Shown here in pieces: positions 48,601 to 53,780 of a DNA stretch of 53,780 nucleotides. Positions within the stretch are counted from its first letter, which is position 1, and each line of letters starts with the position of its first letter. Under the pieces are notes generated by a model. The model saw only the letters and a program-made list of their open reading frames with translations, searched no databases and had not been told where the DNA came from. This DNA is from an uncultured Bacteroidales bacterium (GTDB taxonomy: Bacteria > Bacteroidota > Bacteroidia > Bacteroidales > FEN-979), in NCBI GenBank assembly GCA_903926565.1, contig CAIYJU010000073.1, positions 1 to 53,780 of the forward strand, given 5' to 3'. The position numbers were made by a program, and so were the translations under genes.

Positions 48601-48845
48601 GATTTATCCTGTACAGCATATTCATAGGTTCCTTTTGCGTTGGTCATTATCGTGTAGCCGTCTGATGTTGTCGCCCAATGTATGAATTCATCTCCCTGGA
48701 GTAAAATCATCATACAAGAACCGTCAGGTTGTGTGTACCTGATGGAATCAGGGGTGGCAATTACAGCAAATGCACAATGAACGTTCAGAATTGCCAGTTC
48801 AGTGATGAAAATTATAATGAAAAACAATCTGCTTGTATTTTTCAT
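45639..48845 (-). CDS. Secreted M6-family metalloprotease with T9SS type A sorting domain
   Basis: A 1068-residue exported protease. Residues 1-27 are a signal peptide. A propeptide-like region follows (LQGDEFIHWATTSDGYTI, LKAENDWLIKTGKGQFF). The M6 catalytic domain carries HEFCHNLGAPD (317-327), matching HExxHxxGxxD with H317, E318, H321 and D327. The usual residue at position 320 is Gly; here it is Cys. Further domains are a fibronectin-III-like segment (~530-640), a choice-of-anchor J/MAM-like domain (~650-820, GFENAGVIPGCW ... CIDDVQV), an Ig-like segment, and a type A sorting domain in the last ~80 residues (LHVFPNPTDGVFEVE ... GIYLIKAV). Immune inhibitor A of Bacillus is the family model. 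Target proteins here are unknown. Confidence 0.93.
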   Translation of the reverse strand: MKNTSRLFFIIIFITELAILNVHCAFAVIATPDSIRYTQPDGSCMMILLQGDEFIHWATTSDGYTIMTNAKGTYEYAVQDKSGRLVFSGIQASDPANRLKAENDWLIKTGKGQFFSEAQVNEMRNRLITGGTPDAPLMGGFPATGTRKLLMILANFSNTNIIYTPANFNNYMNQVGYNGTGSFRDYYIEVSYGQLVVNTTTTIWVNLPGIHDYYGPETKWGEFAYQAVVAAENQAGVNFAEYDNNLDGTVDGVAIIHQGQGQEETGNSTDIWSHSWDLASAGYTFAQRTFDGVQVNSYTTMPEKNATGMGTIGVMCHEFCHNLGAPDFYDTDYATGGLYTGTGKWDLMAGGSWNGVSGTKPAHPNAWIKAFFNWTVPVTLNTIQNITLRNAQVYPDVIRYNTQTPNEYFLCENRQQSGFDVGIPGHGLIVYHVDGNYISSHLGTNNINNGSHQGMYPVCANATGNPTASYGTINGTGCPFPGTGNKTSFTDATTPHAHSWATSNTNGPISNIFEYLPNQEISFCFISCNTPSDPTGFTATPFSLNQVNLSWTLTNSNPVLIAYSSTPAFGTPADGTNYPAGSSIAGGGTILYNGPNTAFPHTGLSPSTNYYYKAWSILTGQAYSSGVISRATTFCGSVSTFPWNEGFENAGVIPGCWTQEQVNNSGISWTFLTGNAGTNPAMAHGGYYNACLKDKTTADNKTRLITPVLDLTQATNPQLSFWHTQPVWGSDQDYLSVYYKTSAAGTWTLLATYNTSITSWTLETISLPNATSTYYISFEGNAKFGFGICIDDVQVANTCLTYSTVGISITPSMNPVYTGSMVTNTATCINGGSSPNYQWRVGGVNVAGATNASFTNIPANNDEISCILVSNAACVVNNPAVSNAVVILVASYPTLNVLENLTINQSTCFDALQTISVAGDGSTFTIESGGSVTMIAGQQINYLPGTHIMPGAYLHGFITTTGEFCGTQAPSSPGVTQNDPPDTDGGTASSLHVFPNPTDGVFEVEINGLNDEETSRLEIYSMTGEKVASTDLHGTSRQDISLSGKPAGIYLIKAVSGKKSGTARIVKR

Positions 48846-49529
48846 TTTGCTAATAATCTAATTAATTCAAAGGAGGAGAAATGTTTGACTGTTTCCTGAA
48901 TCCGTTTGGCTGGTCCAAAGTTCCTGACCACTGCCTTGTTTAATGTTATACAATTAGAAAAAATGGTTGCAATATTCATATACCGGATGTCTGCAATGAC
49001 GATCCAACAGGTGGAATTTTTTATGACTTTGGCGATGTGGGTGTTTTTGGTCATTGGTCTTGTCTCCCTCCTAAATAAGCTACTGAAAAATAGTCGTTTA
49101 TGAGGGGATAGACAATACGGGGTATCAATAAATTACAATTCTGTAAAACCGCTATAAGCTACCGTGATGAAATGGCATATAACTCAGAGGATCAGATAGA
49201 AATGATTTTTCTTTGGCGTGTTCACATCACGCCGTCATGATGATAAATTTCACCATTTTGGTTGCAGAGTCGATTCAATCGGAAAATAAAAAATTGAAAA
49301 AAAAACATCCAGGTGAAGTTAAACCGCACCTTTAATAAATTAATGTTGAGTGAAAATTTCGGACCCTTACGATCGGATGCCTAATAACGCCACAACAGGG
49401 GTAAATGTGATTTTGGATTTTTATGTTGTTATGCTAAACTGATCACAGTAGGCTGGTCTGTAAGTGTTGGCCTGAAGGGTCCGGAGGAGGGATCTTGTGT
49501 TAATTAAATAACAAAATACGAGAAAACCC
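48846..49529. other. Intergenic region upstream of the M6 protease gene, no convincing gene
   Basis: An AT-rich stretch of about 680 bases. Two weak plus-strand candidates exist. The first is a 20-codon frame at 48881-48943 (MFDCFLNPFGWSKVPDHCLV) just behind a purine-rich AGGAGGAG that would be a strong Shine-Dalgarno in other phyla. The second is a 46-codon frame from the ATG at 48963 with one hydrophobic segment (FFMTLAMWVFLVIGLVSLL). Neither has a promoter match or known relatives, so neither is called as a gene. I see no tRNA, no terminator and no clear promoter for the M6 gene. Confidence 0.6.
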
Positions 49530-49559
49530 TTGACAAACCAAAAAAAATTAATATCTTTG
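49530..49559 (+). promoter_or_regulatory. Strong consensus promoter far upstream of the second giant adhesin
   Basis: TTG (49530-49532, in TTGACA), an exact 19-base spacer and TATCTTTG (49552-49559) form the best promoter match in the window. Transcription would start near 49566 and first cross two hairpins (49590-49661). The next convincing start codon is at 50223, about 655 bases on. Confidence 0.68.
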
Positions 49560-49589
49560 GCGGCTCAAAAGTAATCACATAACAATATG

Positions 49590-49661
49590 ACATCACATTA
49601 CCTGATGTGCTGAGGTAAATTCCTTACATCTGTATGAACCTGCCGTTCATACAGATGTAAG
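49590..49661 (+). promoter_or_regulatory. Two consecutive hairpins, the second with a perfect 17-bp stem
   Basis: The first hairpin pairs ACATCA (49590-49595) with TGATGT (49603-49608). The second pairs CTTACATCTGTATGAAC (49623-49639) with its exact complement (49645-49661) around the loop CTGCC, and extends by three more pairs past a bulged C. No T-run follows, so it is not a standard terminator. It lies about 25-95 bases into the transcript predicted from the promoter at 49530. It could be a leader structure or the core of a small RNA. Confidence 0.7.
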
Positions 49662-50222
49662 AATCACTCATCTTCCAACACAGTGCTTGTTAAAGAATGT
49701 ATTTGAAAAATGATGCAGTAAATTTAAGATGTCTCATTTTTTCACACAATAGGGTGTATCCATTATTAAAAATAGCGGAAAGCCGTAATAAAAAAAGCAC
49801 TAGAAATTGTTAACAAACACAAAATCAGTAATTAAAGTTCAAATTATGGCGTGCAAGCGGTACGCCAACATACGTCCAATTATTACCGGATTGTCCAATT
49901 TTGTTGAATTAGCCAGATTATTGTGTTCAATAAAATCAATGGTGGTTGGTTGTTCCAATCCACCTGTTCCTCAATTTGTGATACTGCTATTTGTTCACTT
50001 TAATACAGTGCCTTCCAAATTTGAGAAAAATATTCTCATCTTTAAAATGGCAAATTTTGCAAACATCAGTAAACCAAAGATGTATGAAACAGAAGGGGCC
50101 TAGTATGAAATTTGTATCACATAAATATGATTTGAAACGACTTCTTAGCTGAATAATTATCAGCACTCAACATAACCTCACAACAATTAACGATGGTCAT
50201 CAATAAAATTAAAATCAGGAAT
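49662..50222. other. Long leader-like region before the second giant adhesin, no convincing gene
   Basis: About 560 AT-rich bases. A 98-codon frame at 49807-50103 has no recognisable family and an unconvincing composition. A 10-bp palindrome TTGTTAACAA lies at 49807-49816 and a weak six-base hairpin (TGGCGT/ACGCCA) near 49846-49866. No second TAnnTTTG promoter was found closer to 50223, which makes a long untranslated leader from 49566 the simplest reading. Confidence 0.5.
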
Positions 50223-53200
50223 ATGAAAAAAATTACCCTTTTTAACAGTGGCATTGTTCTGTTATTTGTCCTGCTTTCTTTTACCAGTATGGGTCAAATG
50301 TATGAATATAATGGTGAAAATCATGGACGAAAGAATCTGCCTGTTTTGGCTAGAAACAACCCGGCAAATACTGATGCGCCTGCGGGATCAATTTCTGTTG
50401 CTGAAAATACCGTTTATAATGCGTATACACCTGCTCAATTGGTGCAAAATGTATTGATAACCGGTTGTTTAACTGCGACTAATATTCGTTTTGGTTATTA
50501 TAAAAAGGTTAATAATGTTTGGACATGGAATAATAATTCCTGGCCTTCAACTGCTGGTGATCGTCAGATGGCATATTTTAACAAAGGGAATTCTACTTTT
50601 CCCATTAATGAAGGACTGGTGCTGACAACAGGGAAGGCATCATCTGCGATGGGGCCTAATAGTGCAACAAATAAGTCAGATCAAATGGTATCTGGTGCAT
50701 CTGATCCTGATCTGGCTACAATTACGGGCAAAAGTATGAACGATGCTGCAGTGCTCGAATTTGATTTCATACCTGCCGGGAATACGGTAGAATTCAAATA
50801 TGTTTTTACTTCAGAGGAGTATATAGAATATTGTGAAACCGAATTTAATGATGCATTCGGATTTTTCCTAAGCGGTAATGGCATAAGTGGCACTTATACA
50901 AATAATGCAGTAAATCTTGCGACAATTCCTGGAAATATTCCTGTTTCCATAAATACCATTCATCCCGCAGGTACCAATGTGAATAATCAAAACTTTCCGG
51001 CTGAAAATTCCCAATATTACCTTGACAATCCTGCAAACTCAGTTACCATGCAATATGATGGGGGAACTGTCGTGCTGACAGCGACCTATACAGTGGTACC
51101 TTGCTCGACTTACCGGATAAGGCTCGCGGTAGCTGATGCATCTGATCAACTTTGGGATGCGGGAGTGTTTCTGGGTGCAAAAAGTTTTAATTCTGAAAGT
51201 GTTATTTTGACCAATTTTGGAAATTTCATAGAAGGGCAAAATAATGTTTTCGAAGGGTGTCAAAATAAATTGAGGGTTGAACGTACAAATCCTGATTTGA
51301 CTTCTTCGGTAACTGTCCCGTTGCTGTTGTCAGGTACATTTTCAAATGGTGTTGATATACAGACAACCGGAGGGAATCCGTTTCCTGCCTCCGTTACTAT
51401 ACCAGCCGGATCAGCATACATTGATATTCCTTATACTTCTGTAGCAGATGGAATTTCCGACAATGGTGAAACTTTCATTGTGAAAGTTCTTACCAGTTGC
51501 CCATGTGCCGCTACCAGCGTATATGTCACTCTCAATGTGAATATTTACGAGCAGGTTGTTCTCAATTCGATCCAGGCAACCAACGCACAGTGTAATGGAC
51601 AAAATAACGGAAGCATCACCATAAATGCCTCAGGGGGCTCAGGAAGCTACCTTTATTCCATAAATAATGTTACATGGCAGAGTTTGAATACTTTTTCAGG
51701 GTTAGCTGCCGGGAATTATACCATACAGGTTAAAGACCCAGGTAACTGCCTTGCAAATTTAACTGGCACAACCACCATTGGGAACCCCACTGCTATTTTA
51801 GCAAATGCAGGATCTGATGTAAGTATTTGCCAGGGCGGAAATACCCAGTTAACAGGTAGCGGAGGTATTCAATACAATTGGAGCCCGGCAACGGGATTGA
51901 ATTACACAAATATTGCAAATCCAATAGCTTCTCCCTCCACAACAACAACGTATACACTCACTGTTACGAATGCGAGTGGGCAATGTGCTTCAACTGATGC
52001 AGTTATTGTTACAGTATTGCCACTTCCTTCTGCCCCTGTCATAGGTTCTGTTTCCCAACCTACCTGTACAGTGTCAACCGGCAGTGTCGTTATTAGTGGT
52101 TTACCGGCAACCGGAACCTGGACGTTAACAAGAACTCCGGGCGGAGCCACAACCACGGGAACCGGAACAAACACCACAATTACCGGCCTTGCCACCGGGA
52201 CATACACCTACATTGTGACTAATTCAGTTGGATGTAACTCAGTTGCATCAACCGATGTTGTCATCAACATACAACCGGCAACCCCATCAGTTCCAACCAT
52301 TGGTACGATTACCCAACCCACGTGTACATTGTCAACCGGCAGTGTAGTTATTAGTGGTTTACCGGCAACAGGAACCTGGTCGTTAACAAGAACTCCGGGC
52401 GGAGCCACAACCACGGGAACCGGAACAAGCACCACAATTACCGGCCTTTCCGCCGGGACATACACCTACACTGTGACTAATTCGGTTGGATGTAGTTCAG
52501 GTGCTTCGGCCAATGTTGTCATCAACACCCAACCGGAAACCCCATCGGTTCCAGCCATTGGTACGATTACCCAACCCACGTGTACATTGTCAACCGGCAG
52601 TGTCGTTATTAGTGGTTTACCGGCAACCGGAACCTGGACGTTAACAAGAACTCCGGGCGGAGCCACAACGACGGGAACCGGAACAAGCACCACAATTACC
52701 GGCCTTTCCACCGGGACATACACCTACACAGTGACTAATTCGGTTGGATGTACGTCAGGTTCGTCCGCAAATGTTGTAATCAATGCTCAGCCAACAACAC
52801 CAGTATGTTCAATTACCGGAAATGATGGGCCTGTCTGCCCGTCTTCAAGTAATACATATTCGGCTCCCCTGGGTATGAGTAGTTATTACTGGACAGTGAC
52901 TGGCAATGGAAACTTTGGAAACCGTTGTACTGCTCAGGAGGAAACGATTACTGCCGGGGCAAAATGTAATGAACCATTTACTCTTACCCTGACAGTAACT
53001 AACAGCGATGGGTGTACTTCAACCTGTACCAAGACGGTGAATGTTATTGACAATGTCGCACCGGTATTGACGGGGACCCTGCCAATCGGACAAGCCAATA
53101 TGGACATGTGTTTTGCTGATGCTCCTGTTGGTCCGACTGCTGAACAGATCAAGGCTCTTTTTACTGATAATTGTAGTGCAGTCACAGTAACCAAATCAGG

Positions 53201-53780
53201 TACCCCTTCTGGAACTAATTGCAACTGGAGTGTAACGTATACCTACCAGGTAAAAGACGCTTGTAATAATACTGTTAATCCATCACCAACTATCACCTAT
53301 TCAGGCGGTGATCACACCATACCCGTATTAGCTGGCCAGGGAGCACCTTCAACCATAGATTGTCCTGCAGTGCCTGTTTTTACAGCCCCAACGGCCAGTG
53401 ACAATTGTGATGCTGCGCCAATTATTACTTTTAATGATGTAACTGTAAACGGATCATGTGGAGGAATGTTTACAAAAACCAGAACCTGGATCGCTACAGA
53501 CGCATGTGGTAATGAGTCCCTTCCTGTAAGCCAGACCATCACGGTTCAGGATACAGAAGTACCTGCCTTTGTTCTCTTCCCGGCCAATGTAACTGCCGAG
53601 TGTGATGAAGTTCCATCAGCAGCTGTTATCGGCACCGATGTTACCGCCACAGACAACTGCGATGCAGCTTTGACCATCACCTATGAGGGACAGACAAGAA
53701 CCGACGGCGCCTGTGATGATTCCTACACCCTGACCCGCACCTGGAAAGCCACCGACAACTGTGGCAACGCATTCAGCCGC
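50223..53780 (+). CDS. Second giant surface adhesin: choice-of-anchor L, SprB-like and HYR-like repeats (3' end missing)
   Basis: The frame is open from the ATG at 50223 to the window edge (1186 codons, no stop). Residues 1-25 are a signal peptide (MKKITLFNSGIVLLFVLLSF...). Residues ~66-322 match the choice-of-anchor L domain (YTPAQLVQNVLITGC; EGLVLTTGKASSAMGPN; VFTSEEYIEYCETEFNDAFGFFLSG). A Calx-beta-like segment follows (~345-435), then a SprB-type repeat (~449-519; CNGQNNGSITINASGGSGSY) and an Ig/PKD-like segment (~524-600). Residues 602-859 are three near-identical 86-residue repeats. A PKD-like domain and then HYR-like repeats (ATDACGNESLP, ATDNCGNAFS; DNCDA) continue to the edge. This architecture is typical of T9SS-exported giant adhesins, and the sorting domain should lie beyond the window. 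The predicted promoter is at 49530. Confidence 0.88.
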   Translation, partial: MKKITLFNSGIVLLFVLLSFTSMGQMYEYNGENHGRKNLPVLARNNPANTDAPAGSISVAENTVYNAYTPAQLVQNVLITGCLTATNIRFGYYKKVNNVWTWNNNSWPSTAGDRQMAYFNKGNSTFPINEGLVLTTGKASSAMGPNSATNKSDQMVSGASDPDLATITGKSMNDAAVLEFDFIPAGNTVEFKYVFTSEEYIEYCETEFNDAFGFFLSGNGISGTYTNNAVNLATIPGNIPVSINTIHPAGTNVNNQNFPAENSQYYLDNPANSVTMQYDGGTVVLTATYTVVPCSTYRIRLAVADASDQLWDAGVFLGAKSFNSESVILTNFGNFIEGQNNVFEGCQNKLRVERTNPDLTSSVTVPLLLSGTFSNGVDIQTTGGNPFPASVTIPAGSAYIDIPYTSVADGISDNGETFIVKVLTSCPCAATSVYVTLNVNIYEQVVLNSIQATNAQCNGQNNGSITINASGGSGSYLYSINNVTWQSLNTFSGLAAGNYTIQVKDPGNCLANLTGTTTIGNPTAILANAGSDVSICQGGNTQLTGSGGIQYNWSPATGLNYTNIANPIASPSTTTTYTLTVTNASGQCASTDAVIVTVLPLPSAPVIGSVSQPTCTVSTGSVVISGLPATGTWTLTRTPGGATTTGTGTNTTITGLATGTYTYIVTNSVGCNSVASTDVVINIQPATPSVPTIGTITQPTCTLSTGSVVISGLPATGTWSLTRTPGGATTTGTGTSTTITGLSAGTYTYTVTNSVGCSSGASANVVINTQPETPSVPAIGTITQPTCTLSTGSVVISGLPATGTWTLTRTPGGATTTGTGTSTTITGLSTGTYTYTVTNSVGCTSGSSANVVINAQPTTPVCSITGNDGPVCPSSSNTYSAPLGMSSYYWTVTGNGNFGNRCTAQEETITAGAKCNEPFTLTLTVTNSDGCTSTCTKTVNVIDNVAPVLTGTLPIGQANMDMCFADAPVGPTAEQIKALFTDNCSAVTVTKSGTPSGTNCNWSVTYTYQVKDACNNTVNPSPTITYSGGDHTIPVLAGQGAPSTIDCPAVPVFTAPTASDNCDAAPIITFNDVTVNGSCGGMFTKTRTWIATDACGNESLPVSQTITVQDTEVPAFVLFPANVTAECDEVPSAAVIGTDVTATDNCDAALTITYEGQTRTDGACDDSYTLTRTWKATDNCGNAFSR
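52026..52799 (+). repeat. Three tandem 258-bp repeats in the second adhesin
   Basis: Copies at 52026-52283, 52284-52541 and 52542-52799 have an exact 258-base period (86 codons) with no indels. Long identical blocks such as GTCAACCGGCAGTGT and AACAAGAACTCCGGGCGGAG recur in register. Copies 2 and 3 are most alike. Each encodes a SprB-like unit with QPTCT...STGSVVISGLPATGTW and a Cys pair (PTC, VGC). Confidence 0.93.

Noticed and set aside
49360-49483. Inverted repeat CGGACCCTT/AAGGGTCCG about 106 bases apart
   Set aside because: It could be the ends of a decayed small element, but nine bases without a target duplication or internal structure is not enough.
49807-50103. A 98-codon plus-strand frame in the leader region
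   Set aside because: It has no recognisable motif, no promoter just upstream and an unconvincing composition. Kept only as a note in the gap description.
51902-52723. Minus-strand frames of 85-101 codons with near-identical sequences (MYVPVERPVIVV type)
   Set aside because: They are the antisense reading of the 258-bp repeats in the second adhesin. Their similarity follows from the repeat, not from a gene family.
52026-52799. CRISPR-like regular repeat
   Set aside because: The 258-base contiguous repeats are coding, in frame, and have no spacers.

Overview
The window is a chromosomal segment of a Bacteroidota (Bacteroidetes) bacterium, most likely an environmental or anaerobic Bacteroidales-type lineage; no species is named. 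Evidence for the phylum: three proteins end in type IX secretion system (T9SS) type A sorting domains, one giant PKD-repeat protein ends in a type B (gliding-motility-associated) domain beside a PorP/SprF-family gene, and promoters fit the Bacteroidota consensus (TTG about 19 bases upstream of TAnnTTTG). Shine-Dalgarno sequences are nearly absent, and a YwqK-like lipoprotein, a GT117/DUF2723 protein, a BatA-like protein and a MORN-like protein of phylum-typical form are present. I saw no rRNA, tRNA, CRISPR array or complete insertion sequence.

Layout. 1-6.4 kb: the 3' end of dnaK with a clear terminator, two adjacent T9SS cargo genes (one with a lamin-tail domain) with their own terminator, and an unrecognised exported protein facing a small lipoprotein. 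7.1-17.2 kb: an 8.9-kb gene for a ~2970-residue PKD-repeat surface protein, followed 18 bases later by its probable outer-membrane partner (PorP/SprF family), then a REP-associated tyrosine transposase. 17.9-24.6 kb: a carboxypeptidase-regulatory-like protein, a PPP-type phosphatase, phosphoglycerate mutase, a GT117 membrane glycosyltransferase and a polysaccharide deacetylase. 24.6-34.5 kb, mostly minus strand: radC, a BatA-like vWA protein, gdhA, a lipoprotein-marC-amidotransferase group with overlapping ends, the translation group rpsP-rimM-trmN6, and a DUF2231 membrane protein with an apparently exported rubrerythrin. 34.6-45.6 kb: housekeeping genes dnaE, trxA, a DUF58 protein, valS, a phytoene-desaturase-like oxidoreductase on the minus strand, and typA. 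45.6-53.8 kb: a secreted M6 metalloprotease (minus), a 1.4-kb region without a convincing gene, and the first 1186 codons of a second giant adhesin (choice-of-anchor L, SprB-like and HYR-like repeats) that runs off the window.

How the parts fit. Housekeeping genes (dnaK, dnaE, valS, typA, rpsP, rimM, gpmA, gdhA) are interleaved with export and surface genes. The surface theme dominates: five secreted or surface proteins, a T9SS partner, and possible glycan-modifying enzymes. No T9SS core gene other than the PorP/SprF homologue is in the window, so the secretion machinery must be encoded elsewhere.

The least explained items are: the strong promoter and double hairpin about 560 bases ahead of the second giant adhesin; the pairing of a signal-peptide-bearing rubrerythrin with a DUF2231 membrane protein behind one promoter; the long 9-bp-repeat-encoded tail on ribosomal protein S16; a perfect 34-bp palindrome between the oxidoreductase gene and typA in a genome that also carries a REP-type transposase; and nearly identical 258-bp tandem repeats in the second adhesin.
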